Part shown: one piece after another, positions 8,964 to 19,370 of the stretch
How the letters are laid out: each line of letters starts with the position of its first letter
Numbering within the stretch: the stretch's first letter is position 1
NCBI GenBank assembly: GCA_002134785.1
Contig: MBQZ01000029.1
Coordinates: 124,001-188,000 of the forward strand
DNA: 64,000 bases
Direction of reading: 5' to 3'
Source of the DNA: Crenothrix sp. D3
Lineage (GTDB): Bacteria; Pseudomonadota; Gammaproteobacteria; Methylococcales; Methylomonadaceae
Notes under the pieces: model-generated
What the model was told of the DNA's origin: nothing
The model's database searches: none
The model's input: only the letters and a program-made list of their open reading frames with translations
Position numbers and translations under genes: made by a program

Positions 8964-9854
8964 ATGAGCGTAACAATTAGTGCAGCAATGGTTAAAGAAC
9001 TGCGTGAAAGAACCAGTTCTGGCATGATGGAATGTAAAAAAGCCTTAGTAGAAGCCGATGGCGATATGGAACTAGCCATTGAAAACATGAGAAAATCAGG
9101 CGCAGCAAAAGCCGATAAAAAATCAGGTCGTATTGCCGCTGAAGGTATTATCGGCGTTAAAGTTAGCGAAGATGGCAAAGCAGTTGCTATTGTCGATATT
9201 AACTGTGAAACTGATTTCGTGGCGAAAGCCGAAGCGTTTGTGGCGTTTGTTAATGGCGTTACCGAAGGTTTATTAAATGCTGACATTGAAACTGAAGAGC
9301 AGTTAATGTCCATGCCTTTAGAGGGTGGCGTTACCGTTGATGAAATGCGTCGTGGTTTGATTTCAACCTTAGGTGAAAATATCACCGTTAGACGTTTTGA
9401 AAAATTCAAAACGGATGGCGGTACTGCGTGTTACTTACACGGTAACAAAATCGGCGTTATCGTTGAGTTAGCGGTTGCTGATAGTGAATTAGGTAAAGAC
9501 GTTGCTATGCACATTGCAGCTAGCAAACCTGTTTGTGTGTCTGAAGATCAAGTCGCACCAGAAGCCATCGAGAAAGAAAAAGCGATTTTCTCAGCACAAG
9601 CCGCTGAAAGTGGCAAACCTGCTGAAATTATTGCCAAAATGGTTGAAGGTCGTATCAGCAAATTCTTAGCAGAAGTCACTTTATTAGGACAGCCATTTAT
9701 TAAAGACGATAAAATCACTGTTGGTAAATTAGCCGCCTCAAAAGGTAACACTGTCGTGCGTTTTAGCCGTTTTGAAGTTGGCGAAGGCATCGAGAAAAAA
9801 GAAGAAAACTTTGCTGAAGAAGTTGCGGCGTATGCCGATAGCTTTAAGCAGTAA
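8964..9854 (+). CDS. tsf: Elongation factor Ts
   Basis: VTISAAMVKELRERTSSGMMECKKALVEADGDMELAIENMRKSG; ATG at 8964 preferred over the upstream GTG. Confidence 0.98.
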   Translation: MSVTISAAMVKELRERTSSGMMECKKALVEADGDMELAIENMRKSGAAKADKKSGRIAAEGIIGVKVSEDGKAVAIVDINCETDFVAKAEAFVAFVNGVTEGLLNADIETEEQLMSMPLEGGVTVDEMRRGLISTLGENITVRRFEKFKTDGGTACYLHGNKIGVIVELAVADSELGKDVAMHIAASKPVCVSEDQVAPEAIEKEKAIFSAQAAESGKPAEIIAKMVEGRISKFLAEVTLLGQPFIKDDKITVGKLAASKGNTVVRFSRFEVGEGIEKKEENFAEEVAAYADSFKQ

Positions 9855-9857
9855 GGT

Positions 9858-9926
9858 GTAGGTTGGGCGTAACCCAATATTGACCTACGTTGTGTTGGGT
9901 TACGGCTATCGCCTAACCCAACCTAC
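9858..9926. repeat. REP-like palindromic intergenic repeat
   Basis: GTAGGTTGGGCGTAACCCAA...TTGGGTTACGGCTATCGCCTAACCCAACCTAC, with inverted ends GTAGGTTGGG/CCCAACCTAC. Confidence 0.75.
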
Positions 9927-9951
9927 CTTATTTAATCTGTTAGGGGGAATT

Positions 9952-10419
9952 ATGCAATGGCAAGATGTATTAGCAGATAAATCCTTACGCGATTTACCTT
10001 ACAAGATAGAATTAAACGAATATGGTCATATCGAAATGTCCCCCGCCTCTTTTACACACAGTTATTTACAAGGCACATTAGCTTTTTTATTGCGCACTCA
10101 ATTAGCTGGTAAAATTTTTACTGAATTAGCTATCGTAACGAATAAAGGCGTTAAAGTACCTGATGTGGCATGGGGTTCAGACGACTATTTTCAACGTCAT
10201 AAAAATGATATTACTGCCACTGCCGCCCCAGAAATTTGTATTGAAATCATTTCATCTTCTAATAGCAAACTGGAAATGAAAGAAAAAATTAATGTGTATT
10301 TAAAAGCAGGTGCGATTGAAGTTTGGCTGGTCAATGAACAAGGTGAGATTCAGTTTTTTGATGCGCATGGGCAACGCGAAAGCAGTAGTTTTAATGTAAC
10401 TATTGATAAGTTAATTTAA
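9952..10419 (+). CDS. Uma2 family (DUF820) PD-(D/E)XK endonuclease-like protein
   Basis: VPDVAWGSDDYF...APEICIEIISSSNSKLEMKEKINVYLKAGAIEVWLVNEQGEIQFFD; RBS AGGGGG before ATG 9952. Confidence 0.85.
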   Translation: MQWQDVLADKSLRDLPYKIELNEYGHIEMSPASFTHSYLQGTLAFLLRTQLAGKIFTELAIVTNKGVKVPDVAWGSDDYFQRHKNDITATAAPEICIEIISSSNSKLEMKEKINVYLKAGAIEVWLVNEQGEIQFFDAHGQRESSSFNVTIDKLI

Positions 10420-10428
10420 TACTGCCAG

Positions 10429-11082
10429 ATGACAGAACAACAGCCGCGTGTATTATTAATTGATTTAGAAAATTGCCCAAGTCAAATTAATCAATTAATG
10501 GAAAACTTAGAGCAGTATTCACAGGTTGTGGTGTGTTATGCACAAAGCGGAGCAAAAATCCCCATTGATTGGATTATGGCTTTAACGGCTACTATCAATG
10601 ATAACCGCTTAAAGCTAGTCAAAATGCCAACAGTTGGTAAAAATGCTGCTGATTTTGGTATTACCTTTTGGGCTGGCATACTTATGACACAATTGCCGTC
10701 AAATACACATTTTGATATTGTCTCCAATGATGCAGACTTAGATTATGCGGTCAGCTTATTAATTGACCAAGGACGTAGTGCAGAGCGTGTTGGTATTACA
10801 AAAGAAAATCCGCCTGTATTGACGGAAATAAAGACGACCATATCTGGTTTGGAAACCCAAGATTATTTACACGAATATTGTTTATATTTGATTAGTCGAG
10901 ACAATCAAAGACCACAAAAAAAACAAACACTGTTGAATAGTATTGGTGCTACATTCAAATTTGATGATATGAATGCGCCTAAATTATTTGAAATATTGGT
11001 CGAAAGAAAGGTAATTACTTTAGATGCAAATAAAATTATCTACAATCAACAAAACCTAAATAAATTTTCTCGTATTATTTAG
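10429..11082 (+). CDS. PIN/NYN-domain putative ribonuclease
   Basis: VLLIDLENCP...KNAADFGITFWAG...SNDADLDYAVSLL, acidic PIN-like motifs. Confidence 0.7.
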   Translation: MTEQQPRVLLIDLENCPSQINQLMENLEQYSQVVVCYAQSGAKIPIDWIMALTATINDNRLKLVKMPTVGKNAADFGITFWAGILMTQLPSNTHFDIVSNDADLDYAVSLLIDQGRSAERVGITKENPPVLTEIKTTISGLETQDYLHEYCLYLISRDNQRPQKKQTLLNSIGATFKFDDMNAPKLFEILVERKVITLDANKIIYNQQNLNKFSRII

Positions 11083-11115
11083 AAAATTTTCCATACACTC
11101 ACATAAATAAACCCC

Positions 11116-11841
11116 ATGACTAAATTAATTTGCCAAAGAATTTTACTGAAGTTAAGTGGTGAAGCCTTGAGCAGCGACACTGGTGGCAATATCGATGCTG
11201 ATATTGTTAGTCGTCTTGCTACTGAAATTAAAGAACTCTGTGACGCGGGTATTCAAGTCGGCTTAGTCATTGGCGGCGGTAATATTTTACGCGGTGCAGA
11301 AAAAGCCTCAGAAGGTTTAGACCGTGTGACCAGCGATCAAATGGGAATGTTAGCCACCGTCATTAATGCCTTAGCGATGCAGGACGCGTTAGAACATCAA
11401 GGGCAACGAGTACGGGTGATGTCCGCGTTACAAATCAATCAAGTGTGTGAAAGTTACATACGCCGCCGCGCTGTTCGCCATTTAGAAAAAGGGAGGGTCG
11501 TTATTTTCGCGGCGGGTACAGGTAATCCATTTTTTACCACTGATTCTGCCGCCAGTCTTCGTGCTATTGAAATTAATGCCGAGTTGATGATTAAGGCAAC
11601 TAAAGTAAAAGGCGTTTATTCCGCTGACCCTGAAAAAGTCAAGGATGCGATTTTTTATCCACACTTAACGTATGACGAAGCACTCGACCAACGGCTTAAT
11701 GTCATGGATACTACCGCCTTGGTATTATGCCGTGATAATAATGTCCCGATGCGGGTCATGAATATTTTTGAACAAGGGGCTATCATGAGACTCATGATGG
11801 GTGAAGAGATAGGCTCTCTTATTGAACGAGGAACAGCATAA
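11116..11841 (+). CDS. pyrH: UMP kinase
   Basis: [12 protein letters not shown]...GGGNILRGA...[11 protein letters not shown]. Confidence 0.98.
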   Translation: MTKLICQRILLKLSGEALSSDTGGNIDADIVSRLATEIKELCDAGIQVGLVIGGGNILRGAEKASEGLDRVTSDQMGMLATVINALAMQDALEHQGQRVRVMSALQINQVCESYIRRRAVRHLEKGRVVIFAAGTGNPFFTTDSAASLRAIEINAELMIKATKVKGVYSADPEKVKDAIFYPHLTYDEALDQRLNVMDTTALVLCRDNNVPMRVMNIFEQGAIMRLMMGEEIGSLIERGTA

Positions 11842-12398
11842 TGATTAATGATATTCAACAAAGTGCAGCAACCCGCATGGGCAAAAGCATTGAAGCCTTA
11901 AAACAGGAATTTTCCAAAATAAGAACAGGGAGAGCGCATCCTAGTTTGTTAGATCAAGTGGTTGTGTCTTACTACGGCACGGATTCAGCCATCTCAGCGG
12001 TGGCTAATGTTGCCGTTGAAGATGCCAGAACGCTCAGCGTTACGCCGTGGGAAAAATCAATGGTGCAAGCGATTGAAAAGGCGATTTTAAAATCTGATTT
12101 AGGTTTGAATCCCATGACCAATGGTATGACTATTCGTATTCCATTGCCCGCATTGACTGAAGAACGTAGACGTGGTCTGGTTAAAGTCGTTAAACACGAA
12201 GCCGAAAATGGACGGGTAGCGATTCGTAATATTCGCCGTGATTCTAATTCTGAAATTCAACGTTTATTAAAAGACAAGAAAATTTCTGAAGATGATGCAC
12301 ATGATTCGGAAGAAAAAATTCAAAAAGTAACGGATCAATACATTAAGGATGTGGAAAAATTATTGGAAGCCAAAGAGGCGGACTTGTTATCAATGTAA
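11841..12398 (+). CDS. frr: Ribosome recycling factor
   Basis: [32 protein letters not shown]...; 1-nt overlap with pyrH. Confidence 0.98.
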   Translation: MINDIQQSAATRMGKSIEALKQEFSKIRTGRAHPSLLDQVVVSYYGTDSAISAVANVAVEDARTLSVTPWEKSMVQAIEKAILKSDLGLNPMTNGMTIRIPLPALTEERRRGLVKVVKHEAENGRVAIRNIRRDSNSEIQRLLKDKKISEDDAHDSEEKIQKVTDQYIKDVEKLLEAKEADLLSM

Positions 12399-12419
12399 TT
12401 CACTTGTGTGAGATTAGCC

Positions 12420-13187
12420 ATGTCTACTGATGAGCAAGCGCAGCACCTGAATCCTAACCCCCGTCATATTGCTATCATCATGGATGGTAATGGGCGTTGG
12501 GCGCAACAACGCTTTATGCCGCGTGCGCTAGGTCATCAAGCAGGCGTTAAAACCGTGCGCAAAATTGTTGAATATTGCGCCACGCAAAAAATTGAAGCAC
12601 TGACGCTGTTTGCGTTTAGTAGTGAAAATTGGCGACGACCCGATGCCGAAGTGTCTTTGTTAATGACGCTGTTTATGGCAACTTTGCAACGGGAAATTAA
12701 TAAACTGGATCGTAATAATATCCGCCTACGTTTTATTGGTGACAGAAGTGCGTTTTCCGACAAGTTACAACAAAAGATGGCAGAAGGCGAAACGCAAACC
12801 GAAAATAACACCGCGCTAACCTTGGTGATTGCTGCTAATTATGGCGGTCATTGGGATATGTGTCAGGCATTTCAAAAAATTGCTGCAAAAATAGCAACGG
12901 CTGAGTTAACGCCAGAAGACATCAATGAAACCTTGATTGGTCAATATTTATCAACGGCTGATTTGCCAGAGCCAGATTTATTTATTCGCACAGGCGGCGA
13001 GCAACGGGTAAGTAACTTTATGTTATGGCAATTAGCTTACACAGAAATGTATTTTACCCCGAAGCTCTGGCCTGATTTTACGCCGAGTGTGTTAGCAGAA
13101 GCGATTGCCAGTTTTAAAAGTCGCCAACGCCGCTTTGGGCATACGGGCGAGCAAGTGCTTAATCAAGCCGTCACTTTACAACCTTAA
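12420..13187 (+). CDS. uppS: Isoprenyl (undecaprenyl) diphosphate synthase
   Basis: HIAIIMDGNGRWAQQR...FAFSSENWRRP...DLFIRTGGEQRVSNFMLWQLAYTE. Confidence 0.97.
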   Translation: MSTDEQAQHLNPNPRHIAIIMDGNGRWAQQRFMPRALGHQAGVKTVRKIVEYCATQKIEALTLFAFSSENWRRPDAEVSLLMTLFMATLQREINKLDRNNIRLRFIGDRSAFSDKLQQKMAEGETQTENNTALTLVIAANYGGHWDMCQAFQKIAAKIATAELTPEDINETLIGQYLSTADLPEPDLFIRTGGEQRVSNFMLWQLAYTEMYFTPKLWPDFTPSVLAEAIASFKSRQRRFGHTGEQVLNQAVTLQP

Positions 13188-13204
13188 CCTTAGAATTTAT
13201 CAAT

Positions 13205-14077
13205 ATGTTAAAACAGCGAATTATTACCGCAGCCATTCTAGTCCCTTTAGCAGTTTGGGCAGTGCTGGCGTTACCACAAGATTTTTTCTCTCTAATGATC
13301 GCTTTGATTACCTTATTAGCGGCTTGGGAGTGGCTTAATCTTATTAATGTTGCGTCTATACTCAAACGTAGCGTATTTCTGTTTGCTCTGATTGTACCGA
13401 TGTTGGTGTTACATTTTTGGACACAAATTCTCGAACTTATCGCCCTTACTTTTGATTGGACGGATGTCAGAGATCAGTCGGGTATTTTAGAATGGTTAGT
13501 CATACCGCCCATCGTATTCTGGATTATGGCGATGGTGTTAATTCGCAGTATGCCCACAACTTTATTAACCCTAGAACTAAAAAAGCGCACTAAAGCCTTG
13601 ATTGGTTGGGGTATATTATTAGCAACGTGGTTATTTTTGACTCGCTTACGCGTGTTTTATTCACCCGAAATGGCAATGTACTTTTTAGTATTAATTTGGG
13701 CAGCCGATATTGCCGCGTATTTTGTCGGTAAAAAATACGGTACAACTAAATTATCACCCGAAATTAGCCCTGGAAAAACGGTAGCAGGTGTCTACGGTGC
13801 GTTAATCGCAGGTGCTTTATGCAGTATTATCGCCAGCCTAATTTATGGTTTTGCTTTTATATTTGCCGCCGATTTAGTGTTGCTGTCAGTATTAACGGTG
13901 TTAATTTCTATCTATGGCGATTTATTTTTTAGTTTAGTTAAACGTCAAGGTGATTTTAAAGACAGCGGTACTTTATTACCTGGTCATGGTGGGATTCTCG
14001 ATAGAATTGATAGCTTGATTGCCGCTATTCCGCTGTTTTATGCTGGCATCTATTTAATGAGCAGGGCAGTGGCATGA
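13205..14077 (+). CDS. cdsA: Phosphatidate cytidylyltransferase
   Basis: Polytopic protein with [16 protein letters not shown]...[29 protein letters not shown] signature. Confidence 0.97.
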   Translation: MLKQRIITAAILVPLAVWAVLALPQDFFSLMIALITLLAAWEWLNLINVASILKRSVFLFALIVPMLVLHFWTQILELIALTFDWTDVRDQSGILEWLVIPPIVFWIMAMVLIRSMPTTLLTLELKKRTKALIGWGILLATWLFLTRLRVFYSPEMAMYFLVLIWAADIAAYFVGKKYGTTKLSPEISPGKTVAGVYGALIAGALCSIIASLIYGFAFIFAADLVLLSVLTVLISIYGDLFFSLVKRQGDFKDSGTLLPGHGGILDRIDSLIAAIPLFYAGIYLMSRAVA

Positions 14078-15261
14078 GAAAAGGTATTTGCATACTCGGC
14101 GCGACAGGTTCAATTGGAGTCAGTACCTTAGATGTGGTTGCTAGACACTCGCATCTTTATAAGGTGATAGCCTTAACCGCTAATACTAATATCACTGATT
14201 TATATGAGCAGTGTTTAGCTCATCATCCTGAAGTCGTCGTGGTGGTCAACGAAGCTAAAGCGGCAGAATTTAAAGAGCTGCTGAAAAATTCACCTGTGGC
14301 TGATATTCAAGTGTTATCTGGCGCGGCGGCATTAGAACACGTTGCAACGCTCTATAATGTTGATTCTGTGATGGCAGCAATTGTTGGTGCGGCAGGTTTA
14401 TTACCCAGCTTGGCGGCGGCAAAAGCGGGCAAAACCATTTTGCTTGCTAATAAAGAGGCACTGGTGATGTCAGGTGCAATTTTTATGGATGCTGTTGAAA
14501 AATCAGGCGCACAATTGTTGCCGATAGACAGCGAACATAACGCTATTTTTCAATGTATGCCCGCCGCTTATACCTCAGGTGCGAAAGCTAAAGGCGTGAG
14601 ACGCATATTATTAACCGCGTCAGGTGGCCCGTTTCGCCAACTGCCAATCGAAAAAATGGTTGATGTCACGCCCGCTCAAGCTGTCGCGCATCCTAACTGG
14701 GACATGGGCAGAAAAATATCAGTGGATTCTGCGACTATGATGAACAAAGGCTTAGAAATGATTGAAGCCTGTTTACTATTCGACATGAAACCTGAGCAAA
14801 TCCAAATCGTTATACATCCGCAAAGCGTGATTCATTCGATGGTAGATTATGTCGATGGCACGGTACTCGCGCAAATGGGTAATCCCGATATGCGTATTCC
14901 GATTGCTTATTCCTTAGCATGGCCAGAACGCTTTGATTCAGGTGTTGCCCCGTTGAATATTTTTGACGTTGCGCGGATGGATTTTGAAGAACCTGATTTG
15001 CAACGCTTTCCGTGTTTACGACTGGCTTACGAAGCGATTAATGCAGGTGGCATTATGCCAACAGTATTAAATGCGGCGAATGAAATCGCGGTTGAATCGT
15101 TTTTAAATGAACAACTACGTTTTACTGATATTGCCGTGATTATTGAACGCACAATGGCACAATTTACCGCCACCGCTGCTGATAGTTTGAGTTTTATCTT
15201 AGATGCAGATGCACAAGCGCGAGTGGTTGCTAATCAACAAATTAGCGATCTGAGCCATTAA
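14074..15261 (+). CDS. dxr: 1-deoxy-D-xylulose-5-phosphate reductoisomerase
   Basis: [14 protein letters not shown]...LLANKEALV...[11 protein letters not shown]...[16 protein letters not shown]. Confidence 0.98.
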   Translation: MRKGICILGATGSIGVSTLDVVARHSHLYKVIALTANTNITDLYEQCLAHHPEVVVVVNEAKAAEFKELLKNSPVADIQVLSGAAALEHVATLYNVDSVMAAIVGAAGLLPSLAAAKAGKTILLANKEALVMSGAIFMDAVEKSGAQLLPIDSEHNAIFQCMPAAYTSGAKAKGVRRILLTASGGPFRQLPIEKMVDVTPAQAVAHPNWDMGRKISVDSATMMNKGLEMIEACLLFDMKPEQIQIVIHPQSVIHSMVDYVDGTVLAQMGNPDMRIPIAYSLAWPERFDSGVAPLNIFDVARMDFEEPDLQRFPCLRLAYEAINAGGIMPTVLNAANEIAVESFLNEQLRFTDIAVIIERTMAQFTATAADSLSFILDADAQARVVANQQISDLSH

Positions 15262-16622
15262 TGGATTTTCTGCATACTGTTTTTTATTTCATCATTGCCA
15301 TCGGTATTCTGGTGGCATTTCATGAATTTGGACATTTTTGGGTCGCCCGCAAAGTTGGCGTAAAAGTGCTACGCTTTTCCATTGGCTTTGGCAAAGTGTT
15401 CTGGTCATATCAAAAAAATCCAGCCGATACTGAATATGTTTTATCCGCGATTCCTCTGGGCGGCTATGTCAAAATGGTCGATGAGCGTGAAGGCGAAGTT
15501 GCTCCCGAAGATCTGCCGTTTGCGTTTAATCGTCAACCTGTCTGGGCAAGAACCGCCATCGTTGCCGCAGGGCCGCTGTTTAATCTCATGCTGGCAGTGG
15601 TGCTGTTTTGGGCAGTAGCCGTTATTGGTGAAAATGGACTTAGACCGATACTGGGTGCGGTAGAACAAGGTACATTGGCAGCACAAGCAGGTTTTGTTGA
15701 AGGCGATGAAATTACGGCCGTTAATGACAAGCTCACCCCAACGTGGGTAGAAGCAATGGAAAGCATCGTCTCTTCTGCCCTAGAAGGTGAGCAAACCATT
15801 AACGTCACAGTCATACATGACAAAGAATCCACCCTTGTTAGAACCCTCACGCTTGACGAACAAGACAAACTGGATGCCGCCGCATTCTACAAACGTCTTG
15901 GTTTTAAGCCGTGGACACCTAGCTTAAAACCTATTATTGGTCGCGTATTACCTGACAGTTCAGCCTTAGCTGCTGACTTACAAAAAGGTGATGTCATTAT
16001 CAGTACTAATAACATTCCGATAACAGATTGGCAACAATGGGTCGATATAATTAAAACCCATCCTAATATTGCCATGCAGTTAATTATTGAACGCGATGGT
16101 GCAAGAATGCCACTCAGCATCACACCCAAGGCGACACCCGTTGGCGATAAAACCGAAGGTAAAATCGGCGCGGGCGTATTTGTCCCCGAAGACCTGATGA
16201 AAGCTATCACTGTTGACCGTGCTTTATCACCACTGGAGGCTATCCCTGCCGCCTTTAAAACCACTTATTTTTACTGCACTTCAACCCTAAAAATGATGGG
16301 CAGAATGTTAATTGGCAAAGCCTCAGTTGAAAACCTCAGTGGCCCGATTAGTATCGCGCAATACGCTGGGCAATCTGCCGAGATGGGTTTTGTTGCCTTC
16401 ATTAAATTTTTGGGCTTGGTCAGCGTTAGTTTAGGCGTGCTAAATTTATTGCCCATCCCCGTACTAGACGGTGGTCACTTATTATTTTTTGCCTTAGAAG
16501 CCATTAAAGGCGAACCTGTTTCAGAAAAAATACAAGCATTTTTTCAACAAATCGGTGTCGCCTTATTAATGTTATTAATGTCTGTTGCTATGTTTGTCGA
16601 TATACAGCGATTATTCCAGTAA
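15261..16622 (+). CDS. rseP: RIP metalloprotease RseP (site-2 protease)
   Basis: VAFHEFGHFWVARKVGV (HEXXH), PDZ domains, NLLPIPVLDGGHLLF. Confidence 0.97.
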   Translation: MDFLHTVFYFIIAIGILVAFHEFGHFWVARKVGVKVLRFSIGFGKVFWSYQKNPADTEYVLSAIPLGGYVKMVDEREGEVAPEDLPFAFNRQPVWARTAIVAAGPLFNLMLAVVLFWAVAVIGENGLRPILGAVEQGTLAAQAGFVEGDEITAVNDKLTPTWVEAMESIVSSALEGEQTINVTVIHDKESTLVRTLTLDEQDKLDAAAFYKRLGFKPWTPSLKPIIGRVLPDSSALAADLQKGDVIISTNNIPITDWQQWVDIIKTHPNIAMQLIIERDGARMPLSITPKATPVGDKTEGKIGAGVFVPEDLMKAITVDRALSPLEAIPAAFKTTYFYCTSTLKMMGRMLIGKASVENLSGPISIAQYAGQSAEMGFVAFIKFLGLVSVSLGVLNLLPIPVLDGGHLLFFALEAIKGEPVSEKIQAFFQQIGVALLMLLMSVAMFVDIQRLFQ

Positions 16623-16648
16623 TCCACTTAAATCAATACGAGAAAATC

Positions 16649-17371
16649 ATGAAAAAAATTATTACACTGGCAGCCGTATCATTACTCAGCCTAACATTTT
16701 CAGCTGTTCAAGCGGATGAAAATACTATTAAAGCATCCATCGCCAAATCCATGCCTACCATGAAAGTTGATGCCATTAAGCCTTCTGAAGTTAAGGGGCT
16801 GTATGAAATTTCAGTGGGTTCAAATGTGTTTTATGTGTCTGATGATGGTAAATACTTGATAGAAGGGCATTTAATCGACATTGCCGCTAAAAAAGATTTA
16901 ACCGAAGGCAAATTAAGCGAATCACACGTCAAAGCCATAAAAAATCTAGGCGTAGACAAAATGATTGTCTTCAAAGCGAAAGACAGTAAATACACTGTGA
17001 CTATTTTTACCGACATCGACTGTGGCTATTGCCGTAAACTACATTCCGAAATTGATTCATACCTCGCCGAAGGCATCACCGTCCAATACATCTTCTTCCC
17101 AAGATCAGGCAAAGACACCGAGTCTTACAAAAAAGCCATCTCCGTCTGGTGTGCAGATGATCGTAAAGTCGCTTTAACTGCTGCCAAAAAAGGTGAAACC
17201 ATCAAAGAAAAAACCTGTGCTAATCCTATTGATGAACATATGAAACTCGCTGGCGAATTTGAGGTCAACGGCACACCTACTATCGTGTCAGAAAAAGGCG
17301 TAGTCTATCCTGGTTATTTACCCGCTAAACAATTAGTAGAAATGCTGAAAGGCGAGAACGCACCTAAATAA
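16649..17371 (+). CDS. dsbC: DsbC-like thiol:disulfide interchange protein
   Basis: Signal peptide; FTDIDCGYCRKLHSEI (CxxC); GTPTIVSEKGVVYPGYLPAKQL. Confidence 0.85.
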   Translation: MKKIITLAAVSLLSLTFSAVQADENTIKASIAKSMPTMKVDAIKPSEVKGLYEISVGSNVFYVSDDGKYLIEGHLIDIAAKKDLTEGKLSESHVKAIKNLGVDKMIVFKAKDSKYTVTIFTDIDCGYCRKLHSEIDSYLAEGITVQYIFFPRSGKDTESYKKAISVWCADDRKVALTAAKKGETIKEKTCANPIDEHMKLAGEFEVNGTPTIVSEKGVVYPGYLPAKQLVEMLKGENAPK

Positions 17372-17502
17372 TTGCATAACTATAAGAGCAGGCAACGCTT
17401 TTTTGCCCGCTCTTTCTCCTCGACTGTACACCGCGTTTTATGTGTACATCATTGCTAGTTCCAAAGCTCTTCCCATTACGCAAAGCTATTCAAGGAATTA
17501 TC

Positions 17503-18753
17503 ATGAGCCACTCGCATCAAGCTCCAGCACCTAATCGCCAAACCCTTTATGTCGCTATCGCATTGGTGTTAGGTGTCATAGTGGGTGAATTACTCAATTT
17601 GAACTTAGCAAAGGGTAGCCCTGTCTTAGTGCAAATTTTAGAAATCCTTACCGTGTTAACCGATATTTTCTTGCGCTTAGTGAAGATGATTATCGCGCCG
17701 TTGGTGTTTGCTACTTTGGTGGTGGGTATGGCCAAAACAGGTGACGTTAAAACCGTCGGACGAATCGGCATTAAAGCGATGCTGTGGTTTTTCTCTGCGT
17801 CCCTGTTCAGTTTATTACTGGGTATGTTGCTGGTTAATATCTTTCATCCTGGTTCTTCGTTACATATCGCACTACCGCCTGTTGATGCCAGTACGGGCTT
17901 AGTCAATGTGAAGCCGACCTTGACTAATTTTGTCGCGCATATTTTTCCGAAAAGTATTATTGAAGCAATGGCGAACAATGAGATTCTGCAAATCGTGGTG
18001 TTCTCGATGTTTTTTGGCATTGCCTGTGCGTCGTTAGGCGAATTGGCGCACCCGACAGTGAAATTACTCGATTCACTGTCTCATGTCATGCTAAAAGTCA
18101 CCAGCTATGTGATGCACTACGCGCCTGTCGCGGTATTTGCGGCAATGGCGGCAGTGATTGCACAAAATGGCATCGGCGTGTTGTTGAACTATGGGCAGTT
18201 TATCGGTGAATTTTATTTCGCGCTGTTGCTACTGTGTACGTTGTTGGGCTGTTTTGCAACGCTGTTTATCGGGCAGCGTATCTGGTCTTTATTACGCCAT
18301 ATTCGTGAACCGATGTTATTAGCATTCGGTACGGCAAGCAGTGAAAGCGCGTATCCCAAACTATTACAACAATTAGAACGCTTTGGTTGTGATGAAAAAG
18401 TCTGTGGTTTGGTATTACCGCTGGGTTATTCGTTTAATCTGGACGGAAGCATGATGTACATGACCTTTGCAACACTGTTTATCGCTCAGGCTTATGGTAT
18501 TGATATGCCACTCGGCGAACAACTCATGATGTTGCTGATGTTATTGTTTACCAGTAAAGGTGTCGCGGGTGTACCGAGGGCTTCATTGATTGTGATTGCA
18601 GCAACGCTATCAATGTTTGATATTCCCGAAGCGGGCTTATTGTTATTGCTAGGTATAGATCAAGTTTTGGATATGGGACGCAGTGCGACTAATGTTTTTG
18701 GTAACAGTATTGCCGCCGCGTTGGTCAGTCGTTGGCAAGGTGCATTGAAATAG
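17503..18753 (+). CDS. Dicarboxylate/amino acid:cation symporter (DAACS family)
   Basis: FLRLVKMIIAPLVFATLVVG, GTASSESAYPKLL, GYSFNLDGSMMYMT; ATG 17503 chosen over the upstream extension. Confidence 0.92.
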   Translation: MSHSHQAPAPNRQTLYVAIALVLGVIVGELLNLNLAKGSPVLVQILEILTVLTDIFLRLVKMIIAPLVFATLVVGMAKTGDVKTVGRIGIKAMLWFFSASLFSLLLGMLLVNIFHPGSSLHIALPPVDASTGLVNVKPTLTNFVAHIFPKSIIEAMANNEILQIVVFSMFFGIACASLGELAHPTVKLLDSLSHVMLKVTSYVMHYAPVAVFAAMAAVIAQNGIGVLLNYGQFIGEFYFALLLLCTLLGCFATLFIGQRIWSLLRHIREPMLLAFGTASSESAYPKLLQQLERFGCDEKVCGLVLPLGYSFNLDGSMMYMTFATLFIAQAYGIDMPLGEQLMMLLMLLFTSKGVAGVPRASLIVIAATLSMFDIPEAGLLLLLGIDQVLDMGRSATNVFGNSIAAALVSRWQGALK

Positions 18754-18839
18754 AAAAACTTAAAGCTAATAATGCTGTAGTTGTCCTCAGTGTGTGCGTA
18801 GAATAATCGCTTCATTAGTAAATTTTAATATAGGAAACG

Positions 18840-19229
18840 ATGATGAAACGAATAAATCTAGCTGCTGTGTTATTGGGTTTGTCGATATTTGGCAGTGCTG
18901 TTTATGCTGATGTTACATTACAATCCACCGCAGAAATGGAAGGTACTTGGAAGCTACAAACCAGCAAAAATACCTTAACCGATAAAGATCCTGTGACTCG
19001 AGAAGATACTTGGGTATTTAAAGATGGCAAAGTAACGATTTTACATATTCCGCGTGAAGGAAAATATTACGACCAACCCCCCGTCAGTTACGAAGTAGAA
19101 GACGGTAAATTAAAAGTCTCGCTGGTCGGCAATAACCGCTTTGACCTGTTTACCGTTGTGGAAAAAGACGAAAAAAACATGACGCTGAAAGGAAGATATG
19201 GCGGCTATTATTTTTTTGAAAAAAAGTAA
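18840..19229 (+). CDS. Hypothetical secreted lipocalin-like protein
   Basis: Signal peptide, then EGTWKLQTSKN...DTWVFKDGKVTI beta-rich fold. Confidence 0.55.
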   Translation: MMKRINLAAVLLGLSIFGSAVYADVTLQSTAEMEGTWKLQTSKNTLTDKDPVTREDTWVFKDGKVTILHIPREGKYYDQPPVSYEVEDGKLKVSLVGNNRFDLFTVVEKDEKNMTLKGRYGGYYFFEKK

Positions 19230-19370
19230 TATTAAGTCTCTAGCCAAAAGTTCGTAAGCTCAGGTGAGTTTACGAACCACAACAAAAACAAGCAATTAAA
19301 CTTAAATATCGCGGTTCGTATCCACTCAAACTTACACAATCATACCAGTATCGCAGGACGATACAACGCA

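Noticed and set aside
15441-16264. Antisense ORFs within rseP (15441-15686, 15533-15868, 15887-16264)
   Set aside because: Antisense to strongly conserved rseP coding sequence.
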